From the NCBI RefSeq assembly GCF_032586175.1, contig NZ_JAWHTE010000010.1:1-64000 (forward strand): a stretch of 64,000 nucleotides of DNA, read 5' to 3'. The notes beneath the pieces were generated by a model, which had not been told where the DNA came from, searched no databases, and worked only from the letters and a program-made list of their open reading frames with translations. Position numbers and translations under genes: made by a program. Shown in pieces: positions 1 to 8,903 of the stretch. This stretch comes from Ovoidimarina sediminis (lineage in GTDB: Bacteria; Pseudomonadota; Alphaproteobacteria; Rhodobacterales; Rhodobacteraceae). Numbering within the stretch: position 1 is the first letter of the stretch; each line of letters opens with the position of its first letter.

Positions 1-60
1 ATAAGCTGGAACCACAACGAGCCAGGGCCTCCGTTACAGATCAAGCCACCCTGTCCCAAA

Positions 61-342
61 TCATCTGACGACGGACACCCAGTTCTCTGGAACCTCAATC
101 TGACCGCAGACCATAGTCTCGCCGTCAATATCGCCTTCGGCGAGAGACATCGGGCACGGTAACGTTTCGGACCTAAATGGCCATGCAGTATTGGGCCTGT
201 CCTGTGCAAGCGTCGGCGCGGCCCCGAAAGCCATGCCTGTTGCGGCTGACAAGACAATTCGCGTAAGAGCTTTTAATGGCAGTTGAACTTTTCCTCGTCC
301 AAGCAAAGACGGCAAGCTAGTCGATTTCGCGCGTAGAGACAC
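61..342 (-). pseudogene. Truncated secreted alpha/beta-hydrolase, N-terminal fragment
   Basis: A 93-residue reading frame starts at a GTG (340-342) about ten bases after a GGAGG. It carries a basic N-terminus, a hydrophobic stretch and an AxA-like cleavage site (ALTRIVLSAATGMAFG...TLAQ), then a CGQIEVPENW motif. A 'C-G-x-[IVL]-x-V-P-x-[DN]-[WY]' block just after the signal peptide is typical of secreted TAP-like/proline-iminopeptidase alpha/beta hydrolases of about 450-550 residues. Here the frame stops within five residues of that motif, so the catalytic Ser-Asp-His domain is missing. I infer a gene remnant cut by rearrangement near position 75. The family call rests on a short motif and could be wrong in detail. 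Confidence 0.5.
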
Positions 343-1013
343 TTAGGTCAGCCTCCAATAGGTCTTAAGCCTGAATTGCTCACCTCTACACGCCGTTCAT
401 TCGTTTGTCGGCCGGGCGAGTAAAGTGGTATGATTGTGCTCAGCCGACGACACAGAGGGATGATTGATTTAGAGCCCACAACGAATTTGGTATGTTAATC
501 CGCTCTGCTTAGCTGTCTTTGTCCAAATGTCTCAATTCGATCCTCTAGAAACAGATCATTTTCGAAGCAGCGCTGACTAGTCTGAAAGCTCTTCCGAAAG
601 CTTCCACGACTTCGCAGTACCAAAGTTCGGATACAACTCGGCTCGCTGCATCTTTGAGCCGTAGAAAATACCTGGAGGTCTAGGCAAGTTTCCGTGATCC
701 GATGATCAAAGAATTCTGCTCGCGAGCCTTAAATTCAACGTTCCACTTGGCCGCTCAGCAGTTTGAGACGTTTGGACAAAGACAAACATATCGTTTCAGA
801 CAACTTTTTGCGCCGTGTGATTGGTACGACTGAAGGTTCGTCTTAGCACACGAGGCGCTAGTTCAAGTTGAGGTTGGGAAGCATGCGCTTCCTGTTGAAA
901 CGCTCTCATGGCATTGCGCATATTGTATAAACGCTGCGCCCATTGGATAGACAGGGTCCTCGCAAACTGAAACCTTTCTGCCGGTGTGGTGCCACTAAAT
1001 CGAAGGAGAGAAC
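343..1013. other. Intergenic region, no gene recognised
   Basis: No supported gene lies in this 670-base stretch. Reading frames here are short, lack ribosome binding sites and show no recognisable motif. It must contain the promoter of the 97-aa secreted protein that begins at 1014, but I cannot single out convincing -35/-10 boxes. Confidence 0.5.
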
Positions 1014-1307
1014 ATGATCCACAAATTGATGCTGCCCTTGGCGGCTACCGCAGTCGTCGCGTCCGTTTCTACGGCTTCTGCAGATATGAACCTGATTGAC
1101 TGCGTGGATTTCACGATTGCGATCAGGGATGACATGATGGTGCTGGCGGAAGTGCGGGCAGGCTCGCTTGAGGCGGCCCAGGAGATGGTTTGCGCTACTG
1201 CTGAACAGCTTGAACGCCCAGAAGGTACGGATCCAGAGCGCAAGCTCGTCCACATCATGCCCGCCGATATCCATACGGTGGTTGTCTACTTCCCCAGGGC
1301 GAACTGA
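1014..1307 (+). CDS. Small secreted protein, copy 1 of a duplicated pair (97 aa)
   Basis: The ATG follows a strong AAGGAGAG ribosome binding site (1003-1010). Residues 1-23 form a Sec signal peptide ending STASA. The mature part is about 74 residues with two cysteines (near residues 30 and 60), which could form one disulfide. I do not recognise the family. The protein is nearly repeated at 62942-63235: by eye about 80 of 97 residues are identical, and the last 27 residues are fully identical. The divergence is concentrated in residues 25-44, just after the signal peptide. The 3' flanks are also related, with both carrying an inverted repeat around CGGGGTCT. Periplasmic location is inferred from the signal peptide; the function is unknown. 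Confidence 0.75.
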   Translation: MIHKLMLPLAATAVVASVSTASADMNLIDCVDFTIAIRDDMMVLAEVRAGSLEAAQEMVCATAEQLERPEGTDPERKLVHIMPADIHTVVVYFPRAN

Positions 1308-1754
1308 GGGAGTTTTTTGGACTCGCACCTCTGTGGATCCCGGACACGTTCGGGGTCTACGGACCGCTAAGATGGCGACGTCCCGCGCCTTCCAAAACAT
1401 CGGGCGTCCGCGTCTGCCTTATAGCCGAGATACCTCGTAACGAGAGCGTTACAGAGTCCTGTATGCTAGGAGCAAAAGAAGGGGATTTGCTTAAGTTCGT
1501 GTGCAGATTGTTTTCGAATGCTGAAGGTTCTCTCGTGTCTGACGTCGCCGTTACAGGAGACGCAGTCGGCCGGAGGTGGGTTTGCTGGAATTTCTGGTTA
1601 CACCGAGGCAACCCACCTCTGGCAAATATACTTCGTGATTAACCAATGCCTTGAGGGCTTTTTGCCGTAGGTAGCGTAAGTAGGCCGCACCCTTTGGTCC
1701 ATGGAGAACTGGCCGGCGGAATGACAAATAGCCCAATCATTTGTGAGGTTTGAC
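1308..1754. other. Intergenic region, no gene recognised
   Basis: Apart from the possible hairpin just after 1325, I see no gene or structured feature in this stretch. The frames present are short and mostly antisense to each other. Confidence 0.45.
1325..1362 (+). terminator. Possible hairpin downstream of the 97-aa gene
   Basis: The flank contains GTGGATCCCGGA, a short loop, then TCGGGGTCTAC, which pairs imperfectly with wobble pairs. There is no T-run. The related site after copy 2 (63270-63300) pairs better and has a T-rich tail, so this one looks like a decayed version of it. Confidence 0.3.
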
Positions 1755-2300
1755 ATGTCGATCTTGAAAAGGGGAATGCGCGGGGCTCCTGTGGCACGGT
1801 TGCAGGAGGCGCTCGGCGTGGAGACAGACGGGATCTTCGGTTCCGGAACTGAAAAGGCCGTCCGTGATTTCCAGTCATCCAAAGGCCTTTCCGTCGATGG
1901 CATCGCCGGCCCCGATACATTTGTTGCCATGGGACTTGATGAGCTTGTCTTACTCCGTGTCGGCACGCGTGGAAACGCCGTGAAGAAGCTCCAGACCGCA
2001 CTTGGTATAGACGCCGATGGCCGCTTTGGGCCTGCCACGAAGAAAGCAGTCGAGGATTTCCAGCGTTCTCAGGGCTTGGATCCCGACGGGCTTGCCGGAC
2101 CGGAGACACTCTCTCGGATCGACGCATTCTCGTCCTTCGATGAAACGACCGTGGCCAAAGCCGCCGTCCAGCCGGATGAGGCCGGCTACGAAGGGGAGGC
2201 GATGCCTGGGATCGATGGCGCAACAGTGGTCGCTGGATCAGAGATTGACGTTCCCGAGGAGAAATCCGTTTGGGCGAAGGTAAAGGGCTGGTTCTCGTAA
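1755..2300 (+). CDS. Twin peptidoglycan-binding-domain protein without a catalytic domain
   Basis: The product has about 181 residues from the ATG at 1755, chosen because GTGAGG sits about eight bases upstream; a GTG at 1743 in the same frame has no such signal. It holds two PG_binding_1-type repeats (about residues 1-60 and 66-125), each with the family pattern 'G-x-x-G-x-x-V-x-x-L-Q-x-x-L-G', then 'D-G-x-F-G-x-x-T-x-x-A-V-x-x-F-Q' and 'D-G-x-x-G-x-x-T'. The remaining 55 residues are acidic and end KVKGWFS. There is no signal peptide and no amidase, transpeptidase or lytic domain. Such domains normally dock enzymes onto peptidoglycan, so a stand-alone copy without an export signal is unusual. 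Phage-lysin debris is an alternative origin. Confidence 0.75.
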   Translation: MSILKRGMRGAPVARLQEALGVETDGIFGSGTEKAVRDFQSSKGLSVDGIAGPDTFVAMGLDELVLLRVGTRGNAVKKLQTALGIDADGRFGPATKKAVEDFQRSQGLDPDGLAGPETLSRIDAFSSFDETTVAKAAVQPDEAGYEGEAMPGIDGATVVAGSEIDVPEEKSVWAKVKGWFS

Positions 2301-2442
2301 TGAAATCCAATCGCCAAGATGAAGGTCGGGGCGTCCTGGCGGCAGATGCTTTCGCGGTCCTACGGAGGAAAGAGACCTCGCAATTCGCGCGTCGCAACGC
2401 GCTTCTATCAACAGCAGACTGATCTACCCAGGGAGGAAAACT

Positions 2443-2982
2443 ATGAGGATATTTGTTGCAGGTCTGATTGCCGGTTCATTGGTTGCCGGATCAGCGGTTC
2501 CGGTTGCCGCGCTGACCGACAAGGAGAAGTTTGGTCTGGCCGCGGCGGCAATCTTGGGTATCGCAGCGCTCTCGCATCACGATAATCACTACCAGGAAGG
2601 ATACCGTCCTCAGAGTGAAAACGAGACGGCGATGTTTGAAGCGGGCTACCGTGACGGTTTGCACAATGTGCAATTCGACACCGGATATGGCACGCGCGCA
2701 TACAGCGAGGGCTATGCCGCCGGGCATAAAGAGCGCGAAAACAGGCTCGCGCACAAGCGCAACAACACTCGCTCAGTTAAGGTCCCAGCTGCAGCCATTG
2801 CTGGCTGCAGGGATGAAGTCTCTTCGAGCTTTGGCGTGAGCACCCGCGACGTGCACATCATCAATGCCGGACAGGAAGGCTCGGACAACTACTACATCGA
2901 GCTTGCCGCGGGTCATCGCCACGCTGTTTGTGGGACAAACTCCCGAGGTCAGGTGTTCAACCTGCGCGATGGACGGCTGTAG
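2443..2982 (+). CDS. Secreted protein of unknown function (179 aa)
   Basis: The ATG lies after GGGAGGAAAACT, a strong ribosome binding site. Residues 1-23 form a signal peptide (MRIFVAGLIAGSLVAGSAVPVAA). A short hydrophobic alanine/leucine segment follows at about 31-44, then two Tyr/Gly-rich stretches of the form A-G-Y-R-D-G and E-G-Y-A-A-G-H. The C-terminal 70 residues contain two cysteines (about 122 and 159) and resemble a small compact periplasmic domain. I cannot name a family with confidence. A perfect terminator follows immediately, so it is probably a monocistronic unit. Confidence 0.7.
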   Translation: MRIFVAGLIAGSLVAGSAVPVAALTDKEKFGLAAAAILGIAALSHHDNHYQEGYRPQSENETAMFEAGYRDGLHNVQFDTGYGTRAYSEGYAAGHKERENRLAHKRNNTRSVKVPAAAIAGCRDEVSSSFGVSTRDVHIINAGQEGSDNYYIELAAGHRHAVCGTNSRGQVFNLRDGRL

Positions 2983-3002
2983 TCGAAAGATAATCAAGCA
3001 TG

Positions 3003-3030
3003 TGGCGCGGGGCGTTTCCGCGCCATTTTT
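3003..3030 (+). terminator. Rho-independent terminator
   Basis: TGGCGCGG and CCGCGCCA form a perfect 8-bp stem around a 7-base loop, followed by TTTTT. It lies 20 bases after the stop codon of the gene ending at 2982. Confidence 0.9.
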
Positions 3031-3094
3031 CGGGGTTCACCCCAAAGGTACATCGTCCGCTAGAATCCACTCAGATCGTATGAGAAAGCAGACC

Positions 3095-3787
3095 ATGAAA
3101 AAAATCACCGTAGCGCTTCTGATGTCTTTGGCTCTGACCGCCTGTCAGGAAGATGACGCCCCGGAAAGCACAGGCGGCGAGACAAGCTCATCCGAAAGTG
3201 CACCGACCGAAACCCCTGCTGAAAACACAGCAACAGCGGATGACGGCGCAGGAGCCATGGATGGTGCGACTTCGGGCGAGACAGCCCCGGCCGAGACTTC
3301 CTCGACCGCGGCAAGTAGCTCCGAGGTCACCCAGGATGCGATCGATGGCTGCATTGACGCCTTGCGTGGGACGGAAGGTGTGAGCGGCGGGACTGTGACG
3401 TCAACGGAGTTCTCGGAGGCGAACTCGCTGGTCATGCTGGAGGATAGCAGCGGAACTGCTTGGCGTTGCCTCGTGTCGAATGACGGCAGCAATGCCACGG
3501 TCGAGGCAGCAGAGAATACGGCGACTGCGGATGACGGTGGCGGTGCAATGGATGGTGCAGCACAAAGCGATACTTCCTCGACCGGCAACGCATCCGACTT
3601 ATCAGACTTTGTGGGTGCGCGTGGAGGTCAGGCCGAAGGCGGCCTTATGGCCCTTGGCTTCGAGTCTATTCGCAGCGAGGGTCTGACGACCTGGTGGTTT
3701 AACCGCGAAACGGGTGCCTGTGCACGGATAACGACCTCAGAAGGCGTGTTTGCCGAGATCGAGATGCTGCCTGCCGAGGATTGCTAG
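3095..3787 (+). CDS. Acidic Ser/Thr/Ala-rich lipoprotein with an internal repeat
   Basis: The ATG at 3095 is chosen because the product then begins MKKITVALLMSLALTAC, a lipoprotein signal peptide with lipobox LTAC; an in-frame ATG at 3080 would lengthen the N-region. After the lipidated Cys comes a low-complexity Glu/Ser/Thr/Ala linker. A near-perfect internal repeat, ENTATADDGxGAMDGA, occurs at about residues 44-59 and again after the first compact domain (about 140-155). Two small folded segments with paired cysteines alternate with these linkers (Cys-containing 'DGCIDALRG...WRCLVS', and the C-terminal 'TGACARI...AEDC'). The layout suggests duplication of a linker plus domain unit. It is probably anchored in the outer membrane. 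Function not recognised. Confidence 0.75.
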   Translation: MKKITVALLMSLALTACQEDDAPESTGGETSSSESAPTETPAENTATADDGAGAMDGATSGETAPAETSSTAASSSEVTQDAIDGCIDALRGTEGVSGGTVTSTEFSEANSLVMLEDSSGTAWRCLVSNDGSNATVEAAENTATADDGGGAMDGAAQSDTSSTGNASDLSDFVGARGGQAEGGLMALGFESIRSEGLTTWWFNRETGACARITTSEGVFAEIEMLPAEDC

Positions 3788-4171
3788 GTAGTCGGTGGCT
3801 GACTCTCCAAAGCAGCGGCTAGCTTGTCTTTTTACGCTTGCAAAAGACTGTCTGAGGAATTCGGAAAAATACACGTATATCATTTGCAAATTAACTCGCA
3901 TTAAAACAGGGCACCTTTTGCTGATGACTGTAGTTAATACAGAGCCCTGTATCGGAGACATTTACTGCGGAGCTGAATCCCGTTTGCTGAGGAGAGGCCG
4001 ATAACTAGCAAAAAGTGTCTAGAGCTCTTCATTACCAGTCAGTCGATCATCAAACTGCGGCGGATTTGCAACCTCGGTTGCGCTCATCCTTCCGACGATC
4101 AGATGACTTTAGACAAGAAATCTAGAGACGGTCAATCATAGCAAATCAATAAGAGGCAACCGGGTAAAATA
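3788..4171. other. Intergenic region upstream of the TpsB-like gene
   Basis: No gene is supported here. An imperfectly spaced inverted pair, ACAGGGC (3906-3912) and GCCCTGT (3944-3950), is the only structure I noticed. The promoter of the 4172 gene should be in the AT-rich part near 4100-4165. Confidence 0.4.
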
Positions 4172-5686
4172 ATGCGCATAATCAGGTCTTCGTGTCTCGC
4201 CACGTTGCTCTCGGCCATCATTTTTGGGCCAGCTTCAGGTCAATCCGAACAGTACAACCTCACTGGCGTCACCGTTTACGATCCGGCGGAGCTTTTGGGT
4301 TTTGCCGCGGGAATAGTGGCGCAGCGGACCGGCAGTGTGCATTCGGACGATCTGGCACAGACTGTCGAGCTGATCTACCGCGAGGACGGTCATTTCCTGG
4401 CTGAGGTCTTTGTATCCGAAGATGGGCAGACGCTCGTCGCCGACGAGGGCGAAATTGGCGAGATTGCAATTGAAGGGGCCGATGCGCGCACGTTCCGCCT
4501 GATTAAATCCTACATGTTGCCGGTGGTTGGACGTCGCGGGGTAACCCAGCGCGAGTTTGAGCGCGCGCTTATGCTTGTCGAGGACATCGAGTCGATCTCG
4601 GCATCGGCAGAGATCGACTATCCCGACGGAGCCAGTACGGCCCGCGTGCGCATCCACGTGCAAGAGATAGATAGAAGCTTCGGATACGTCACGCTTGATA
4701 ATCCGTCCCGGGAATTTGGTGAGGCGGCGACACTGACTTTCAATCAGAGTTTCCTAAGCGCACTTACACCAGGCGATCTTCTTCGGTTCGAACTGCAGGG
4801 GACGGCAGAATTCGATGGCGGGGATGATACACTCTGGGGGTCGGTGGTTTACCGCATGCCGCTCGGCGGATCGGGTGCATTCGGTGAAGTGTACCTTGGT
4901 AACGCGACGGCGCGTCGAGACGCCGAAGGGGCGTTGTTGGCGACAGATATCGAGGGCAATACCGCGATCGTCGCACTGGGCTATCCCGTTTTGAGAGATG
5001 TGGACACCTACGGCTACGGCATTCTGGAATATCGCCGGTCCAGTTCGGACGTCGACGTAGGTGGGACTGAATTCGATAGCGATGTGGACGTGCTGGGCGC
5101 GAGTTGGATCTTTGGAAAAGCGCTGCCGCGCGGAGGCGCTTACGAATACGTGTTGAACGCATCTTTCGGGCATCGTGGCTCGGATGCCATAAGCTTCGAT
5201 GACGGCGATGAGGATTTCTTCCACCTCCGTTTTGGGTTTGGATACGAGCACCCCGTGAAACTGCTCGGCCCAGAAACCACTGTTCGCGCCGAATTCTGGG
5301 CGCAGCATTCCAATGATCGCCTTCCACGGATCGAAGAGTTCCACGTAGGAGGACGAGAAGAGGAACGTGGTTACGTTTTTGCGGAGGCGCAGGGGGACAG
5401 CGGCGTTTCGGCAACCTTCGAGGTTAGCCGTGACCTGTTTCCCGAAGCCGGCATGCTGCGCCGCATCCGCCCGTTTGGGTTTCTTGATGTCGGCTATGTC
5501 GAGAACAACGACCCCGCACCGGATGAAGTGGAGGATGAAACCTTCGCATCGCTCGGGCTTGGTGTTGATGCAGAGCTTTCGTCCGGCTTCTTTGTCAGAA
5601 GCTACCTTGCAGCACCCCTGACCGATGGCCCGTCCACGGATTCAGGCGATCCCGCGTTCTACCTTGCTCTTACAAAAAGCTGGTGA
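4172..5686 (+). CDS. TpsB/FhaC-like outer-membrane translocator (two-partner secretion)
   Basis: This 504-residue protein has a signal peptide (1-23, ending ASGQ) and a POTRA-like region of about 26-170, seen in the 'YREDGHFLAEV' end of one POTRA and the following 'IGEIAIEGADA...' domain. A long run of alternating beta-strand sequence ends in an aromatic residue (LALTKSW), typical of a 16-strand Omp85-superfamily barrel. Near residues 390-402 is HVGGREEERGYVFAEAQGDSG, which corresponds to the conserved GG...(V)RGY...GD motif of the L6 loop in ShlB/FhaC proteins; Glu replaces the usual Val before RGY. The protein is slightly short for the family (about 550). Such proteins secrete a TpsA partner encoded next to them; here the neighbour four bases downstream is a repeat protein without an obvious TPS domain. 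Location: outer membrane. Confidence 0.85.
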   Translation: MRIIRSSCLATLLSAIIFGPASGQSEQYNLTGVTVYDPAELLGFAAGIVAQRTGSVHSDDLAQTVELIYREDGHFLAEVFVSEDGQTLVADEGEIGEIAIEGADARTFRLIKSYMLPVVGRRGVTQREFERALMLVEDIESISASAEIDYPDGASTARVRIHVQEIDRSFGYVTLDNPSREFGEAATLTFNQSFLSALTPGDLLRFELQGTAEFDGGDDTLWGSVVYRMPLGGSGAFGEVYLGNATARRDAEGALLATDIEGNTAIVALGYPVLRDVDTYGYGILEYRRSSSDVDVGGTEFDSDVDVLGASWIFGKALPRGGAYEYVLNASFGHRGSDAISFDDGDEDFFHLRFGFGYEHPVKLLGPETTVRAEFWAQHSNDRLPRIEEFHVGGREEERGYVFAEAQGDSGVSATFEVSRDLFPEAGMLRRIRPFGFLDVGYVENNDPAPDEVEDETFASLGLGVDAELSSGFFVRSYLAAPLTDGPSTDSGDPAFYLALTKSW

Positions 5687-5690
5687 TCCC

Positions 5691-6884
5691 ATGAACAGAC
5701 TGAAGCTCGCCCTTGCAATTGCCACTCTCGCCCTTTTACCCGGCGCGGCATCCGCAAACGGCAATCAGTACGGATGGTGTATTGGTGTCGGCAACCCGCA
5801 CCAAAGCGCAAACTGCGGTGGAAGCTCGGGTCTGCAGTCAGTGCCGTTGCCGTCGAATGTCCCCACGTCGAACCAGATCCCCTCGGCGGGCACGGGACCA
5901 GGACCGACGCCGGGTGGCACGCCTGCGACGATCACGGTGGTGCCAAACCCGTCGCAGACCGTGACCGGCACTGGGCCAATTCCGCCTGCGGTCGGCCAGC
6001 CAGGCCCGGCCATCACCGGGACCGGGCAACTCCCGATTATCGTGCAACCGCTCCCGCAGACGGTACTGACTGGTGTCAGTCCGGTTCCGCCACTTCAGAC
6101 CTTGCCAACTCCGTCCTTCACCGGAACTGGCCAGGTCCGTATCACTGTGCAACCTGTGCCACCGATAGTTCTGACGGGCGTCTCTCCGGTTCCTTCGATT
6201 CAGACTGTTGCAGCGCCGCCCTTGACCGGCACCGGACAACCCCCTGTGGTCATCCAACCGCTTCCGCCCGCGACGTTTACCGGAACAGCGCCAGTCGGAA
6301 CGATCCAGACCGTTCCAAGCCCATCATTCAATGGCCAAGGGCTGCCGACCATTATCGTAGTCCCGAACCCTCCGACAACGGTGACAGGATATGCCCCCGT
6401 GACTGCGTCGATCATTGTGCAGGGGCGTCCCGGTCCGGGCTTTTCCGGTTACTCTGCTGTGCCTCAACAGATTCCGCAAGCAATCCCTCAAGCTAGTCCC
6501 CATGCGGCACCACAGTCCACACTGCAGGCGACGCCAACTATGATACCGCGTCCGCTGCCCCGCCCTGTGGCGGTTGTCACGCAACCAGGCCGGATCACCC
6601 ACACGCAGACGCCCACGCGCGCAGCCGTCGGGGAAAACCTCATCACACGAAAGACCGGTCGCCAGTCTGTTCACGACGCGCCGCGCTTTGCCGCGAAAGA
6701 CGGAGGCACTTGGCATTGCCTTGCCAGCGGGCACGGCAAACGGCGCAGCTTCGTCGACGGTGAAGTGGCGGTGACCGGTGCGCTGCGGCACGTGGGTGCC
6801 GTTGATGTGCTCGGGCGCGATCTGCCGGCTCTCCACCCCGATCGGACGGGATGTCTAATCTCGATCCGCAGGCGAAAAGAGTGA
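5691..6884 (+). CDS. Secreted Pro/Thr-rich repeat protein, putative TpsB partner
   Basis: The ATG is four bases after the stop of the TpsB-like gene, so the two are almost certainly co-transcribed and coupled. The product has about 397 residues. Residues 1-22 are a signal peptide (ALLPGAASA). A short Cys-containing segment follows (YGWCIGVGNP...NCGG). From about residue 60 to 260 there are tandem units of roughly 20 residues alternating 'FTGTGQ-x-x-I-x-V-Q-P-x-P' with 'LTGVSPVPxxQT', rich in Pro, Thr, Gly and Val. A proline/glutamine linker leads to a distinct C-terminal domain of about 80 residues beginning near 'ENLITRKTG' with WHCLASGHGKRR and ending DRTGCLISIRRRKE. I see no canonical haemagglutination-activity/TPS domain. 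I infer an exported surface or adhesive protein. Confidence 0.7.
   Translation: MNRLKLALAIATLALLPGAASANGNQYGWCIGVGNPHQSANCGGSSGLQSVPLPSNVPTSNQIPSAGTGPGPTPGGTPATITVVPNPSQTVTGTGPIPPAVGQPGPAITGTGQLPIIVQPLPQTVLTGVSPVPPLQTLPTPSFTGTGQVRITVQPVPPIVLTGVSPVPSIQTVAAPPLTGTGQPPVVIQPLPPATFTGTAPVGTIQTVPSPSFNGQGLPTIIVVPNPPTTVTGYAPVTASIIVQGRPGPGFSGYSAVPQQIPQAIPQASPHAAPQSTLQATPTMIPRPLPRPVAVVTQPGRITHTQTPTRAAVGENLITRKTGRQSVHDAPRFAAKDGGTWHCLASGHGKRRSFVDGEVAVTGALRHVGAVDVLGRDLPALHPDRTGCLISIRRRKE
5889..6480 (+). repeat. Degenerate tandem repeats inside the Pro/Thr-rich protein
   Basis: Coding repeats of about 120 bases encode alternating phrases such as TGTGQ..IxVQPLP and TGVSPVP..QT. At least five units can be read, each diverged at the DNA level, so this is an old rather than a recent expansion. 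Confidence 0.7.
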
Positions 6885-7388
6885 AGATCTCAGGCGAAGA
6901 TAGGACGTGAATCTCTGACAAGTTGACCCTTTTAGACACCTTGCTTAGGGAAGCGGGGCAGCATCGCAGAGCCCCAACAAATGCTAAAGGGACCTGCCGT
7001 GTAAGCATTTGCCGTAAGGTGGTTCTCTCTCTGGCGGGACCCAGCCGTCCTCTGGCCTATTTTCCGGTTCTCCCTTGAGCTGGCGTCAGGGTGCGAGTGC
7101 GGGCATCGCGTAAGCGCAGACAGGTATCGAGCGGAATGTAACCGATGCCAAGCTGTTGACTGACTGCCTTGCCAGGGCGTCTTCCTTGAGCCCAATCCCG
7201 AGGTCGATCATCGAAGCAGCGCCTGGCGCGCCCGCACCCGAAACTCTCATCCAGATGGATCAGAGGCCGATCATGCACTAGCACTGAATATGTACCGGTC
7301 GGATCGGGCGGCTCGTTTCTTTGGGAAGCTATCGAGGTTTCAAACTATCTATGAAGAGTAAGACGGAAGATATCCCGGAGGCAGCCCA
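6885..7388. other. Intergenic region with possible gene debris
   Basis: A minus-strand frame (7057-7284) gives a 75-residue Arg-rich peptide with no family that I recognise and no good start signal. It may be a relic. The 3' end of this stretch holds the GGAGG (7376-7380) of the following TTG-initiated gene. Nothing else is supported. Confidence 0.35.
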
Positions 7389-8903
7389 TTGAAGGTAACT
7401 CTAAGAGCCGCAGTACTGCTTTTCGCGCTCCTTGTACTTACTGCGTGCACGGCACTCAGACCATTCGACGGAGCGGTTGAGACAACGCCTCCTCCGGTCA
7501 CAAAGGGTGTCTGGGCAGATATTGAGCGTATTCGTTCTGCCGATTGGCAAGTTCCTCTGAATGAAGGTTCGACAGCGCTGGAGTGGCGATTGCGCGCAAT
7601 CGATTCTGCGACCAGCTCAATCGACCTTCAGAGCTTCCTATGGTCGTTCGACAAAGTGGGAAGCATCGTTCACGACCGACTCGTCGCAGCTGCAGAACGG
7701 GGTGTGAATGTCCGCATCCTGATTGATGACAGCTTCCTGCTCGGCGAAGACCGCCATGTACTCGAACTGCACCGCCACCCGAACGTTCAGTACCGTGTGT
7801 ATAATCCCTACAAGCGCCGTTCGGGCAGTGCGGTGTCGCGCTTGGTCTTGAACCTGGGGGAGTTCCATAGGCTCGACCATCGGATGCACAACAAGGCGAT
7901 GGTGATTGATAACCAGGTTGCCATCATAGGTGGCCGGAACCTGGCGGATGAATATTTCGGTTTCGACGATAGCTACAATTTCAGGGATATGGAGCTTCTC
8001 GTTGGAGGACCGATTGTCGAGGAAATCAGCGGCTCATTCGATGAGTACTGGAATGACCGCTGGTCCTTCCCGATAGACGCAGTCTCTCACGTGCGTGCAT
8101 CGCATGTAGAGAAGGGCAGTATATCGGCTAATGCGTCCACACTAGGCTCCATGTTCCCTCCAGAGTCGGAAGGTGAAAGGAATGCGGATTGGCTCGCGGT
8201 TGCCCGTAGGGCGTATACAGGGGCGTCTCGCCTTGTCGTCGATGCCCCGCCGGAAGAAGAACCACAAGCCATGGCTGATCGGCCAGTTCAAGTGGCCGAA
8301 GAACTCGGCCGCCTAATCAATCAGGCGCGGAAAGAGGTAACGATTGTCTCAGCCTACCTAATTCCCACCCCCGGCCTCGTCGACGCTCTGCGAGATGCTG
8401 TCCAGCGCGGGGTCCGGGTGCGTCTCCTGACAAATTCAATCAATTCCAACAATCACCTGACCGCGTACACCGCCTATCACGGGCATGTTCGAGAGCTGAT
8501 CGGCCTCGGAGCGGAGGTCCACGAAATGCGCGTGATGGCGCAATCTCGCAGCCGCTACATCTTGCCGCCAGTCAGCCGGAAATCGCTCGGCCTTCACGCG
8601 AAATATATGATTATCGATGGACGCCGGGTCGTTGTCGGCAGCGCGAACCTTGATCCCAGGTCGCTGCGTATCAATACGGAAATGATACTGGTTGTGGAAA
8701 GCAAGCCGCTCGCAGAGCGCCTCCTTGGTCTGACAGAACCTGACTTCGATACACTCAATGCATGGCGGCTTACGATTGGCGAAAATGGCAAAACGCTTTG
8801 GGTGGGCGATGACGTGGTGCTCGATGCGGATCCTGCAAGAAACGGATTTCAACGACTAGAAGAGTGGTTCTTCGCCCATCTCCCGATCGAGAATGAGATG
8901 TAG
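7389..8903 (+). CDS. ClsC-like phospholipase D family lipoprotein, copy 1
   Basis: The start is TTG, eight bases after GGAGG; no ATG fits better. Residues 1-20 are a lipoprotein signal peptide with lipobox LTAC. Two HxK(x)4D catalytic motifs are present: HNKAMVID followed by IGGRNLADEYF (about residues 165-185), and HAKYMIIDGRRVVVGSANLDPRS (about 401-425). The arrangement and 504-residue length match the E. coli ClsC (YmdC) type of phospholipase D/cardiolipin synthase-like enzymes, which transfer phosphatidyl groups through a phospho-histidine intermediate. Both catalytic His/Lys/Asp sets are intact. Probable location is the envelope, facing the periplasm. Two paralogues lie at 20047 and 37954, and a membrane-anchored cardiolipin synthase at 21752. 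A terminator-like hairpin follows in the convergent gap. Confidence 0.85.
   Translation: MKVTLRAAVLLFALLVLTACTALRPFDGAVETTPPPVTKGVWADIERIRSADWQVPLNEGSTALEWRLRAIDSATSSIDLQSFLWSFDKVGSIVHDRLVAAAERGVNVRILIDDSFLLGEDRHVLELHRHPNVQYRVYNPYKRRSGSAVSRLVLNLGEFHRLDHRMHNKAMVIDNQVAIIGGRNLADEYFGFDDSYNFRDMELLVGGPIVEEISGSFDEYWNDRWSFPIDAVSHVRASHVEKGSISANASTLGSMFPPESEGERNADWLAVARRAYTGASRLVVDAPPEEEPQAMADRPVQVAEELGRLINQARKEVTIVSAYLIPTPGLVDALRDAVQRGVRVRLLTNSINSNNHLTAYTAYHGHVRELIGLGAEVHEMRVMAQSRSRYILPPVSRKSLGLHAKYMIIDGRRVVVGSANLDPRSLRINTEMILVVESKPLAERLLGLTEPDFDTLNAWRLTIGENGKTLWVGDDVVLDADPARNGFQRLEEWFFAHLPIENEM

Noticed and set aside
1639..2397. 252-residue minus-strand reading frame
   Set aside because: It is antisense to the twin PG-binding gene, Arg/Ser/Pro-rich, and has no domain or ribosome binding site.
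5889..6480. Repeated motif that could suggest a CRISPR-like or satellite array
   Set aside because: The repeats are coding, degenerate at the DNA level and without constant-length spacers; they belong to the Pro/Thr-rich protein.
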